From assembly GCA_002633025.1 (NCBI GenBank), contig NMRB01000049.1:111207-175206 (forward strand): a stretch of DNA of 64,000 nt. The letters run 5' to 3'. Shown here in pieces: positions 41,901 through 49,619 of this stretch. The notes below the pieces were generated by a model. The model did not search any database, had not been told where the DNA came from, and was given only the letters and a program-made list of their open reading frames with translations. Positions within the stretch are counted from its first letter, which is position 1. Each line of letters starts with the position of its first letter. The position numbers and the translations under genes were made by a program. The stretch comes from Notospermus geniculatus (taxonomy: Eukaryota; Nemertea; Pilidiophora; Heteronemertea; Lineidae).

Positions 41901-42212
41901 AAGGACATTGGTGATCATAATGACTGTGCCTGACCCATCAATGAGAAGTTTTGACACTGACAGTGCAGGAGCGCAAGGTTTAAAATGAAAGTACATGTAA
42001 ACCATTCTGAATACCAGTATAAGAGATTCTTTGATTCCCTAAGAGATCCCTTACGAAAATGTGACACGTGGAAATGACATTACCACGTGGTAATGTCATT
42101 TACACATGTCACATTTTCGTAAGGGGAGTGCAAGAAATACTTACGTGTCCATAGCTAATTTGATGTCAAATGTAAGCATGTTGCCAGTGTCCATTAAGAA
42201 TATGTACAACAT
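17971..42212 (-). CDS. RB1CC1: RB1-inducible coiled-coil protein 1 (FIP200), autophagy scaffold
   Basis: Scaffold of the ULK1/ATG1-ATG13-ATG101 autophagy-initiation complex at the phagophore. Coding exons, 5' to 3': 42212-42145, 41868-41742, 41625-41458, 41344-41229, 40965-40879, 40340-40175, 39901-39731, 39528-39344, 39063-38877, 38581-38441, 38354-38254, 38007-36327, 35419-35300, 34818-34710, 34413-34329, 33929-33737, 33587-33540, 27892-27828, 18618-18420, 18084-17971. All phases agree: 1,376 aa against 1,594 in human. Residues 1-75 are the ubiquitin-like N terminus (VCSYSSGTDTNPIFLF). Up to ~510 is the ATG17-like scaffold (LVHDQHLQHQGWAA, MKEVKGLEDRL, LQNHQNL). Residues 510-670 are acidic and disordered; ~672-1250 coiled coil; ~1273-1376 the C-terminal Claw (VGDLVLLCLDERHD, EKEYCQAKK, NRFKVPVGTKFYRVKA). 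The arginine of NRFKVP, matching human R1573 in the cargo-receptor pocket, is kept. A likely 5' UTR junction joins a donor at about 42986 to an acceptor before 42314. Confidence 0.95.
18378..18410. other. Assembly gap (33 N)
   Basis: Run of undetermined bases in the last RB1CC1 intron, next to a G homopolymer and 9 bp from the donor of coding exon 19. The donor itself (GTGGGT on the minus strand) is intact. Confidence 0.99.
20378..20629. mobile_element. Inverted-repeat (MITE-like) element, about 250 bp
   Basis: The left arm begins GTGCTATAGACGATTCT and the right arm ends AGAACGGTCTATGGCAC. Inner arms match over AGATCTGTGCACTTCC and GAAATCTC and their reverse complements. The right arm has an insertion of about 12 bp relative to the left. 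No coding capacity. Confidence 0.75.
24460..24647. repeat. Inverted repeat with ~47-bp arms
   Basis: CTGACCCGTGACAGCAAA at 24460 and its reverse complement ending at 24647 form arms of about 47 bp with few mismatches, through GAGTCGGAATGCA and AGAAGACC, around a ~95-bp centre. Probable MITE remnant in RB1CC1 intron 18. Confidence 0.75.
25253..25370. repeat. Degenerate copy of the CAGTGGAACCTC/GGTGTCC repeat family
   Basis: Shares the alternating GGACACCTC / GAGGTGTCC words of the fuller copy at 47558-47739, but is diverged and incomplete. Confidence 0.5.
27828..27892 (-). other. RB1CC1: RB1CC1 coding exon 18, isolated 65-nt exon
   Basis: Flanked on the minus strand by a GTCACCAG acceptor and a perfect GTAAGT donor. 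It encodes MELSMSQSTRFLMQHDKVSI plus a split Thr codon. Its length (3n+2) is exactly what is needed to join exon 17 (ending in phase 0) to exon 19 (starting with one base of a codon). The peptide aligns with human SQSMSSVSSRHSEKIAI just before the Claw. Confidence 0.9.
28005..28225. repeat. Probable dispersed repeat fragment
   Basis: GC-rich segment bounded by GTGGATCCAAGGGGGGCGCA and TCCTGGATCCGTCCCTG, unlike its AT-rich intron surroundings. It resembles the ends of dispersed elements seen in many animal genomes; the family is not identified. Confidence 0.35.
29615..29866. repeat. 252-bp direct repeat, copy 1, ending at the gap
   Basis: Identical to 30357-30608 except for one base (GTGCAGG versus GTACAGG). 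It runs exactly up to the first N of the gap. Confidence 0.95.
29867..30356. other. Assembly gap (490 N)
   Basis: Run of undetermined bases in RB1CC1 intron 17, flanked on both sides by the same 252-bp sequence. Confidence 0.99.
30357..30608. repeat. 252-bp direct repeat, copy 2, starting at the gap
   Basis: Begins with the first base after the gap and matches 29615-29866 with one mismatch. The similarity ends where copy 1 runs into N, so the true repeat may be longer. Confidence 0.95.
31640..31760. repeat. Degenerate copy of the CAGTGGAACCTC/GGTGTCC repeat family
   Basis: Contains GGACTGAACTTTGGTGTCC, AATAGAGGGGTC and CTGGCAGAGGTGT, the signature words of the fuller copy at 47558-47739. 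Confidence 0.65.
33022..33090 (-). repeat. tRNA-like element, SINE head or tRNA pseudogene
   Basis: On the minus strand it starts GGTTCCTCAGTAGTGA, has a B-box-like GGTTCAATTCC and ends GAAGAACC. The ends can form an acceptor-like stem (about 6 of 7 pairs). The T stem has mismatches and the anticodon arm is poor, which argues against a working tRNA. Confidence 0.45.
33145..33169. repeat. (CAGA)n microsatellite
   Basis: About six tandem CAGA units in RB1CC1 intron 17. Confidence 0.95.
35420..36326 (-). other. RB1CC1 intron 12
   Basis: Intron of 0.9 kb between the long coiled-coil exon and the next coiled-coil exon. Phase is 0 on both sides. I see no repeat or RNA feature. Confidence 0.8.
38606..38651. 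repeat. Perfect palindrome, 22-bp arms, 2-bp loop
   Basis: GTCCTTGGTTGAAGTTTTGA plus CT at 38606-38627 is exactly reverse-complemented at 38630-38651. It lies 25 bp upstream (gene sense) of RB1CC1 coding exon 10, inside intron 9, and would form a strong hairpin in DNA or pre-mRNA. Confidence 0.95.
39090..39200. repeat. Degenerate copy of the CAGTGGAACCTC/GGTGTCC repeat family
   Basis: GTGTCCTTGTAGCTGAGGTG and CTAAGGACACCAATTTAAGA resemble the alternating GTGTCC/GGACAC words of the better copies. Lies in RB1CC1 intron 8. Confidence 0.45.
39560..39700. repeat. Copy of the CAGTGGAACCTC/GGTGTCC repeat family
   Basis: GCTGAACTTTGGTGTCC, TTAATAGAGAGGTGTCCTCC and AGCAGAGGTTCT match the copy at 47558-47739. 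In RB1CC1 intron 7; the left end is eroded. Confidence 0.8.
40423..40632. mobile_element. MITE, 210 bp, TIR TACTGTAAACCGTGAAATTT
   Basis: The left end TACTGTAAACCGTGAAATTT is the exact reverse complement of the right end. The interior keeps CG-rich words (TTTTCGCGATG / CGAAAATCGCG) as weaker inverted copies. The terminal TA on each side fits a TA target duplication. Lies in RB1CC1 intron 5. Confidence 0.9.
41093..41133. repeat. Perfect palindrome, 19-bp arms, 3-bp loop
   Basis: TTATTCAAATGAAGACCTT at 41093-41111 is exactly reverse-complemented at 41115-41133. Lies in RB1CC1 intron 4. Confidence 0.95.
42048..42125. repeat. 78-bp near-perfect palindrome centred on CCACGTGG
   Basis: The arms run from CCCTTACGAAAATGTGACA to TGTCACATTTTCGTAAGGG. 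The centre ATTACCACGTGGTAAT contains an E-box CACGTG. It starts 19 bp inside RB1CC1 intron 1, next to the donor of the start-codon exon, so it could present a large hairpin near that splice site. Confidence 0.9.
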
Positions 42213-42373
42213 CTTGGAAGCTATCTTTTTTGAAAATGACTACATGTACATACAGCAGGAGAAAATGCACCACTATGCTCGTAACAACAACAAAAAGTCC
42301 TCAATCAAAACAACCTGAAATGTAAAGAAGTATCTGGGTAGGCCTAGTTGTGGCTGTTGAGAGGGAGGTTAGC

Positions 42374-42529
42374 ATAAGCCTTTTCACGGATAACATTTTG
42401 TGCATAATACGCATGCGCGAGAAGTGCATTGTGGGAACGAAAAGGAACAAATTTGACCCTTTTCTTTCCCACAATGCACTTATCGCACATGAGTATTACG
42501 TACAAAATGTTATCCGTGAAAAGGCTTAT
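42374..42529. mobile_element. MITE, 156 bp, TIR ATAAGCCTTTTCACGGATAA
   Basis: The first ~28 bp (ATAAGCCTTTTCACGGATAA then CATTTTGT) are exactly reverse-complemented at the right end. Inner arms pair over GTGCATTGTGGGAA / TTCCCACAATGCAC. Probably in the RB1CC1 5' UTR intron. Confidence 0.9.
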
Positions 42530-43178
42530 CTGGTTAGAATAGGCCCACATACATTCTGAACTGAAATGTCTCTTTTAGTTTCAATATCGAATAGGCCTAT
42601 GGAATAATGCTGGGATGTTGCTCGGCCTACCTACATGTAGGCCTAGGCTTAAGACTACGAAGATCGAGAGAAGAAGCTACCCTCATCAAAAATAAGAAGG
42701 TAGGCCTAGCCACTGCCAGCCACTACACTGGCCATTCATTCACTGACTGCTGGCCTGTTTCGTGCTGCTGAGTCAAGTCAGTCAGTGCTAGTCATGTCAG
42801 TGAGGGAGTGTTGTGCATCATGCATGTCATGCTGAGCAAGCTTGAAAATGAATGAATGACGAGTCCAGTGCAAGTGTCAAGAAGTGAAGTGAGCAGTCGC
42901 AGTGAGTGAGTAGCCTACGCGACGCATAGCCTAGCCTAAACAAATGGCCATATTCTAAAGAATAATCAAAGGTGCTGAAAGCTTACTTCACGTTTATCAC
43001 ATATATACACGTCCATGAATGACATGGAACATTCTGATTTCGTCACACTTCCTTCATTTTGACGCAATGAGTCAATAAATATTGCAAAACTATTCTTCTC
43101 ATTGACAAAACGCCATCTTCGATGTTTACATCTTTTTTTACCTCCAGGACACAGAACGAGAAAAAGAGCTCTACTCTG

Positions 43179-43643
43179 GTTCCACTCATCTCCTCCAGAT
43201 GGCGCTTTTTTTGCGAAAGCCCTAGGTCAGGTAATGACAACGGCCGTGTTCGGAAAGCTTCCCCGAGGAAATTTCTTCCCCGAGCTTCGGGGAATGTGAG
43301 CATGCCCAGTGAAGGCGAATTTCCGAACGATATTTGCCCTTCCTCGGGGAAAGGTACTACTGTGGGTTGCAGGCGTGAAATGTTCCACGTTTAGCCAATC
43401 AGCATGTCGGATTGGAAAGAAAACGAAATGCATGCCGGGAGTTTCCCCAAGTGAGCGACTCGGCGAGTCGCTCACTTCGGCCAGGCTCGAGGAAGCCTTG
43501 GCAGCCTTCCAAATACCTTACCGAACGCTCTCCCGCTTCCCCGAGCCTCCCCGAGGAACCTTTCCGAACACGCTACATATGTTTGATACCTGACCTACGA
43601 CTTTCACAACAAAAAGCGTCATCTGGAGGAGGTCGGTGGAACC
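43179..43643. mobile_element. Outer inverted-repeat element containing a second element
   Basis: The left arm GGTTCCACTCATCTCCTCCA continues through GATGGCGCTTTTT and CCTAGGTCAGGTA. The right arm is its reverse complement (TACCTGACCTACG, AAAAAGCGTCATC, TGGAGGAGGTCGGTGGAACC). The interior between the two GTCAGGTA ends is occupied by the element at 43248-43571. Confidence 0.75.
43248..43571. mobile_element. Inner inverted-repeat element, about 325 bp, GC-rich
   Basis: The left end GTGTTCGGAAAGCTTCCCCG is matched by the right end CGAGGAACCTTTCCGAACAC. It includes further CCCCGAGG words and a 29-bp perfect palindrome at 43449-43477 (AAGTGAGCGACTCG, G, CGAGTCGCTCACTT). It sits wholly within the outer element's arms, so it probably inserted into it. 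Confidence 0.75.
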
Positions 43644-43837
43644 AAACTACCATAGAACTAGTGTACATGTATTCAGTCGAATGAATTTTATTCACGGACA
43701 GTAAAATAAAAATCATAGACGACAACAAAATATATTTTGAGTAACAATATAGACTCCTTTCAAGTAAATTAAAGTATACAAATTTAGTACGAATCGCCTA
43801 TTTTTGCATGTCTGAGAATGAACGGCTGAATTCATCT

Positions 43838-43991
43838 AATTTGCATATCAGAATGGGAAATCATGAAAATCAGTACATACCCCAAATTCATGACGTAATA
43901 CAAAAATTTGCAAATTTGCATATCATAATGAGAAATCATGAAATTTAATTTGTTCCTCTGACCTCATCAGTTAGCCACATTAGTGACGTCA
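43838..43991 (+). promoter_or_regulatory. Candidate PREB-proximal promoter: two octamers and a CRE
   Basis: AATTTGCATATCA occurs at 43838 and again 75 bp downstream at 43913, each followed by a similar ATGNGAAATCATGAAA. Both contain the POU octamer ATTTGCAT. A palindromic CRE TGACGTCA lies at 43984-43991, 76 bp before the PREB ATG, with a half-matching TGACGTAA near 43891. There is no TATA box. Function is inferred only from motifs and position. Confidence 0.4.
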
Positions 43992-44066
43992 CCAAGGAGG
44001 GATAAAGAACCAGTCTATGCGCGTAAGGTGGCGGCATCTGTGACAAGTTTATTGAACTAAACGACG

Positions 44067-47000
44067 ATGTGGCGGACGGTCAACATGGCTTCCAACATGT
44101 CCAAGAGAAACGACCGTGTGATCCATAAGACAGATTTCCCTATCTACACGGTTCAGCCGTTGGGGGACCGCCACTTTCTTGCGGGAGGCGGCGGAGGACA
44201 ATCAAGAACAGGTGTTCCAAACATAATCGTGAGTGTCAAATGATACAAACGGCAATTAACAGCTTTTTTAATGCGGGCGTTAGGCCTACTGACAATAAAT
44301 ACTGATGATGCGCACGATTGTCGGATGACCATGATGACCACTTTCGGTTTTATTTCCGGACACCCCAAATAATGAATAGTGACTTGTGTCTTCTGGGTGG
44401 ATGATATGAGTTTGTCAGGACCTTTTATTGGTGTCATTGCTTCACAGATAATGTGACACCTGATCTCTAATATTTCGTATCGCCTAGCTAGGCTAGATCG
44501 TTATTCACACCCGGGCGGCCACGGCGACTTGACTAGGCCTATAGGCCTAGGCCTAGATAGAATAGAAGACTGATGTCGACTTTGTCTGATGATCCTCCCG
44601 ACACTTTTAGATCAGGTACCAACACCGCATAACTAATGCCAGTACTATGTATTTTCATTAGTCTCCGCCACGCCACGTAGTGGTCGAGCGGAGACTCTTG
44701 TGTTAGCTAGGAAACTTTCTCGGCCCAAACCAACCTCAGACCAGGAGGCTTACATGCCTATGCGTGTGTGCATTCTGCAGTGCTTCACGGGCTCCTTGCA
44801 GTGTCGTAATTTTATCAGCATATAACACGAAGTTTCGACGAAACTGTCTTTCAATAAAATATTCCGGTGTCAGGATTTGTGACTACTAGTATTCTTTCAT
44901 TTCCACGTCGGGTGTATGTTGTTTAATTTATCCATGCTGATGTTTACGACGATGTTTTGCGCCACGACTGCCGTATGATCCCAGCCTGACAACATGGACG
45001 ACATGCTAACGAACATGACCAACATCCAACTCGGCTAGGCCTATATCCGCCATGTCCTCGGCCCATATCCCCCATTTCCCGATCGGCATTCTGTTTTTTG
45101 GTAGGCCCTAACGAAACTGTCATTCCTTTTTACATTTTGGCCACAAAAAGCAACTGTCCGAGGACATGGCGCGATGGGGGATGGTGTCCGAGAATAGGAC
45201 CGCCGTCACTGAAAAATCTATTCTCGGACACTTTTGGAAGTCAAATTGCGCGAGGCAGAGTGGATTAAAATACATCAAATAAACAGTTTCCGGTTCAGTT
45301 TACGTCACTTTCATCAATAAAACCTTACATTCGTTCTTTCATGTGGTATTGCGGGTCAAAATTGGCCGTGCATGTCTCTTAATAGGCCTAGTGTTGTGTG
45401 ACATGCGACGCGTGGCGGAGACTCCAGAGTCTGCATGCAGACTCAACTGACAACTCTAGTTTACCTTTCTTTAAGGAAATATTTGAACTGTCGTGCGATG
45501 CATCAAGTGGCAAGCTGCTCGCTCAGAGTGTTTTCCGCCATGACACAGGGACATCCGCCATCATGAACAGCGCCACCATGGATGATGGGAAACGATATGT
45601 CCTAGCTGTTGGTATGGACGAGAATTGCAGGGTCTACTCTCTCAAGTACAAAGTGGCAAAACCCAAACCTAATAAAAGTAAGTTTTCTGTAGATCATTGT
45701 TCATGATGATCATCACTTTAGATAGAGGCTTTGATACCCTACTTTGATATCTTGAACATCTGGCCATGCACTGGTAGGCCTAAGTCAATATTGACTCCCC
45801 ATAAATCATGTTTATTCAATGTTGCAGCTCCTGACACAGAAGACAATGTGAGAAAAAGAAAAGGAAACCTTACAAGCTCCGAATCCCATGATTCAGCTCC
45901 AAATGTTGTGACTTTTGACATTGATGAGCTGGCCACCGTAAAAACAGACTTTTTGGAGGATAGTGGGGTCCAGACTGTTGTGCGGTTCAGTAAAGATGCT
46001 TCTCTGATGTTAACTGGAGGGTCAGATGGACATTTACGGGTGTGGAAGGTGCGTTCATTCATCACAATAGCAGGTTCTCATCAAACTTAGCCAGGAACTC
46101 TGATGAAGTGGAATCATTGGCCAGATGAAATATTGATAAATGATTCTCCTTTACCCCTTGAGAACTAAACTTAATCCTGTTTGTTACACTTACCAGCACT
46201 TACTTACCAGGGATGATAAGAAGATGAATAAATCTGTTCTTTTCCTTCAGTTTCCAGATGTGAAGAAATCACTGGAGATCAAGGCACATGAAGAAGAAAT
46301 AGATGATATAGCGATTAGTCCAAGAGGCAATAGAGTAAGTGATATTTCCACAATCTTCATACTGGAGTCATCAGTACCGTATTCACTTATGGTATGTTCC
46401 GTTGTGTCTTGCAGAGATGTCTTCAAGGAGTGGTTCCTGTCGGTGTCCACTCTTGCATTTCGGTGAACAGATTTTTCACTCTTTCTCTCTGTCTTCATTT
46501 CAGATTGTGACAATAAGTAAAACTGGTGCTAAAGTTTGGAATACAAAAGATGGTAGTAAATTCCTTGAGTTAGTTTGGCCAAAGAAAACCGAGGGAAAAT
46601 ACAGATACCGAGCCTGTGGGTATGTGATGTTGCCTTGAGACTTCTCATGTCTGATTGTGTTCTGTGCATCACGTGATTCTTTCAGAGGAGAGAGAGGAAG
46701 GCATCTCCTGAGTAAACCAGTAAGGGATCAAACTCTTTCCATTTCAGATATGGTCTCACAGAAAATAGTGATAAAAAAGTGATGTTCTACACTGCTCACA
46801 TTCCACTAATACGAAAGAAGGATGCGCCATCGTATATCACAAGATGGGATGGCACTGACTTCCAATGCAAAGGTGTCACCAGGCTGGCGGAAGAAATTAT
46901 TTCCTGTTTAGATGTTAGGTATGTTACAGGACTGTTACTTCTCAGAGTCTGGCTGTAATACTTGCACAGAGGCCACGAGTAGACATCTTAATAGTTATAT

Positions 47001-47932
47001 GAAGTTAAACTGGACAGTCATTCACATTCTTTGTAGTGACTTAACAGTGAGTGTATCTGACTGCAGTGTACATTGGTATTTGTTCTTCCAGCACTGATGG
47101 TACATTTGTTGGTATAGGGACAATAGCTGGAAGTGTTGCTGTCTACATTAGCTTTAGTTTACAGGTAAGATTCAATGAAGTAGAGGACACCACCCCACCT
47201 TTTGAATTCAATGATCATGATTACGAACCTCAGAGAAGCTAACTATTTTGTCCTAATTTTCAGCGACTGTACTATGTAAAAGAAGCCCACAATATATTTG
47301 TGACCGGTGTACACTTTCTGCCATCTACTGACTCAGTTCGGGCCCTCACTGGGACTCAGGATTTCACACTGCTTAGTATTTCTGCTGATGACCTAATACA
47401 GTATCACCAAGTCAAAGCAAGAAGTAAGTCTAAAGAGGATGACTAACTTAGGTCATTTTCTCAAACCTACCTCACCTAGTTGGACCAGGAACTGGTTGGC
47501 AAGACTCGGGCCTTTGCAAAGGGCCTATGTAAAAGTTTTTATGTATGGTAAAGCAAATACAGTGGTACCTCTCTATTAAGGACACCTCTGGGACTGACAA
47601 ATGCTGTCCTCAATTGAGAGGTGTCCTGATTACAGAGTTCAAAATGAATAGAAATGGTCAATTTGGGACTGAACTTTAGTGTCCTTAATAGAGAGGTGTC
47701 CTCCTGGCAGAGGTGTCCGTTAGGGGAGGTTCCACTGTAGTAGACTATCGAAACTTGTTCATCATTTGGATTGAAATTGTATTTAGTTCACTTTGTGATT
47801 ATGATACTTCCCTACCAATGACTCGTGTCTTTAATTTCCTCTTCAGCGGGTTACAGCATCATATGGATCCTTGCTGGTTTCATCATTATCGTTTACCTGC
47901 TGTTCTATGCTTTGGCCGAGTTGGGAATTTGA
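44067..47932 (+). CDS. PREB: Prolactin regulatory element-binding protein (SEC12), SAR1 guanine-nucleotide exchange factor
   Basis: ER-membrane exchange factor that loads SAR1 with GTP and so starts COPII coat assembly at ER exit sites. Exons: 44067-44228, 45476-45677, 45828-46048, 46251-46334, 46504-46619, 46748-46918, 47092-47164, 47264-47423, 47847-47932. All are GT-AG and in phase, giving 424 aa (human 417). Near the N terminus (about residues 35-53) is the Gly-rich FLAGGGGGQSRTGVPN, the potassium-binding loop region of the SEC12 propeller. WD-type blades follow, clearest at GGSDGHLRVWK (exon 3), IKAHEEEIDDIAISP (exon 4) and VSTDGTFVGIGTIAGSVAVY (exons 6-7). A C-terminal anchor, IIWILAGFIIIVYLLFYAL, ends the protein with almost no lumenal tail, giving a cytosolic propeller. 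In-frame ATGs at 44085 and 44097 are alternative starts; the one at 44085 has the better context (AACATGG). The last exon is duplicated downstream. Confidence 0.95.
44660..45423. repeat. Possible 764-bp element with short TIR in PREB intron 1
   Basis: AGTCTCCGCCACG at 44660 is matched by CGTGGCGGAGACT ending at 45423, only 52 bp before exon 2. The TIR is only ~13 bp. Inside, CCATGTCCTCGGCCCATATC / GAGGACATGGCGCGATGGGG form another rough inverted pair. Tentative. Confidence 0.4.
47558..47739. mobile_element. Best copy of the CAGTGGAACCTC MITE family, 182 bp
   Basis: The left end TACAGTGGTACCTCTCTATT and the right end AGGGGAGGTTCCACTGTA are inverted copies, with TA at both outer edges. The interior alternates GGACACCTC and GAGGTGTCC. 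Located in PREB intron 8, between exons 8 and 9. Confidence 0.85.
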
Positions 47933-48328
47933 TCACCGAAGACGTGATGAAGTGGGACACTTCAGCTTGATGATCACATTATTGGTCTTAGAGGAGGATG
48001 TCTTGGAACTGACCTCTTACTGTCAGTCATCAGTCACCAAATCATATGTACCCAAAAACTTTTGACAAGACGATGCTTGGGTCTGTTGACTTCACGGACA
48101 TCAGGCTTGGCCTCTGTGCCATCTATTTCTGCTGAAATGTACTTAGGTCAGGGAAAATGTGCAAATGGACCAAAATATCTATGTAACTGAGAGATGAGGA
48201 GTTGACTGTATCTGGACGTCCCCGAAGGCTGATCCATCTCTTGTTATTGTTTGTCAATTTTTAATTTATTTCTTCAGACTTCATGTCTATGTACTCGGGC
48301 GTATCTGGTCTTTTTCATCATGAAAACG

Positions 48329-48334
48329 AATAAA
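48329..48334 (+). terminator. Polyadenylation signal AATAAA, candidate for PREB
   Basis: AATAAA 0.4 kb after the PREB stop codon, preceded by T-rich sequence. It lies after the duplicated block ends (48248), so the downstream exon copy does not carry its own copy of this signal. Confidence 0.6.
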
Positions 48335-48393
48335 CCAAATCACTGTATACACTGTAATTCACACTCTTAGTGTTGCTTTCTATTTAATCTTTA

Positions 48394-48862
48394 TATTTAG
48401 TTCACTTTGTGATTATGATACTTCCCTACCAATGACTCGTGTCTTTAATTTCCTCTTCAGCGGGTTACAGCATCATATGGATCCTCGCTGGTTTCATCAT
48501 TATCGTTTACCTGCTGTTCTATGCTTTGGCCGAGTTGGGAATTTGATCACTGAAGACGTGATGAAGTGGGACACTTCAGCTTGATGATCACATTATTGGT
48601 CTTAGAGGAGGATGTCTTGGAACTGACCTCTTACTGTCAGTCATCAGTCACCAAATCATATGTACCCAAAAACTTTTGACAAGACGATGCTTGGGTCTGT
48701 TGACTTCACGGACATCAGGCTCAGCCTCTGTGCCATCTATTTCTGCTGAAATGTACTTAGGTCAGGGAAAATGTGCAAATGGACCAAAATATCTATGTAA
48801 CTGAGAGATGAGGAGTTGACTGTATCTGGACGTCCCCGAAGGCTGATCCATCTCTTGTTATT
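48394..48862 (+). pseudogene. PREB: Tandem duplicate of PREB terminal exon plus 3' UTR
   Basis: A 469-bp block nearly identical to 47780-48248 (offset 614 bp). I see only a few differences, including CTTGCTGG/CTCGCTGG, CACCGAAG/CACTGAAG and GGCTTGGCC/GGCTCAGCC. The copy keeps the splice acceptor CTCTTCAG and the whole 86-nt terminal exon frame (48461-48546) with a synonymous change, so it could act as an alternative last exon. Alternatively it is a recent neutral duplication or an assembly/haplotype artefact. Confidence 0.9.
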
Positions 48863-48940
48863 ATGGTCCCTACATATCAATGTAGGGACCATCTTGATAT
48901 CATTATGGTCCCTACATATCAATGTAGGGACCATCTTGAT
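48861..48940. repeat. Two tandem 42-bp units, each a palindrome
   Basis: ATGGTCCCTACATATC followed by AATGTAGGGACCAT and CTTGATA occurs twice in tandem; within each unit the ATGGTCCCTACAT arms are inverted copies. It abuts the end of the duplicated PREB block. Confidence 0.95.
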
Positions 48941-49209
48941 AAGGTAGGAAATTTTTATTTCTTTCTTCATTCACAAGGTGACTGCACAGGACTTGTGTGT
49001 TGTCATGGGCAATGAGCACCAAGAACTCCCTTATTTCATTCCCCCTCTGCCCAGCAGATAGAAAGTGCTGCCATCTGGTCACTTTCGCATTGACTAAAAC
49101 ACCATGAAGCGCTTCCATAGCAGATTTAAAGGGACACTTCAAACGCAAATTACAGGATAGGAAAATGCAACCTCTCAGGGTTGATTTTTATTGGTACGGT
49201 ATTCTTAAA

Positions 49210-49593
49210 GGTGCAGCTCCACACGTCATGACAGTTTTCTGTTGAAAGTTTGCTGTCGGATAGTAACTGTCCAAAGACGGACTATCCCGTAGAAGTTGTT
49301 CAGCTCTTATCCCATCCTCCCACAGCAGGGATTTTTACCTCGCTCCTTTTCATCCGCTCACACAAAGGGGATGTGTGGGCGGATGAAGAGGGGATGTGTG
49401 AGCGGATGACGCTCTCTTCGTCTGCGGTGACGAAGGGAGCGAGCAGTAAGAACGCCTGATATTCTCAGGATGTCTTATCCCGGTGACAGCAATATTGCTG
49501 TCATACAGTCACTAGCTGAACAACTTCCACGGGATAGTCATTGGACAGCTGACAGCAAACTTTCGACAGAAACCTACCATGTGGAGCTGCACC
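49210..49593. mobile_element. MITE, 384 bp, TIR GGTGCAGCTCCACA
   Basis: The left end GGTGCAGCTCCACACG and the right end TGGAGCTGCACC are inverted copies. The arms stay alike for about 90 bp (GAAAGTTTGCTGTC, GACTATCCCGT, GAAGTTGTTCAGC and their reverse complements). The centre has GATGTGTGGGCGGATGAAG-type direct and inverted repeats. Open frames in it are not recognisable. Confidence 0.88.
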
Positions 49594-49619
49594 AAACTCC
49601 TGGCTGGTGGGTCATAAAA

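Larger units (their letters stand above)
42213..44066. other. Divergent 5' region between RB1CC1 and PREB start codons
   Basis: The 1.85 kb separating the two ATGs. It contains a likely RB1CC1 5' UTR junction (acceptor on the minus strand just before 42314; donor GTAAGC at 42986-42981), a 156-bp MITE (42374-42529), a nested pair of inverted-repeat elements (43179-43643) and a PREB-proximal segment with octamer and CRE motifs (43838-43991). No separate gene is supported. Confidence 0.65.

Noticed and set aside
43043-43684. Cluster of overlapping 65-94 codon open frames on both strands
   Set aside because: They are translations of the GC-rich nested inverted-repeat elements.
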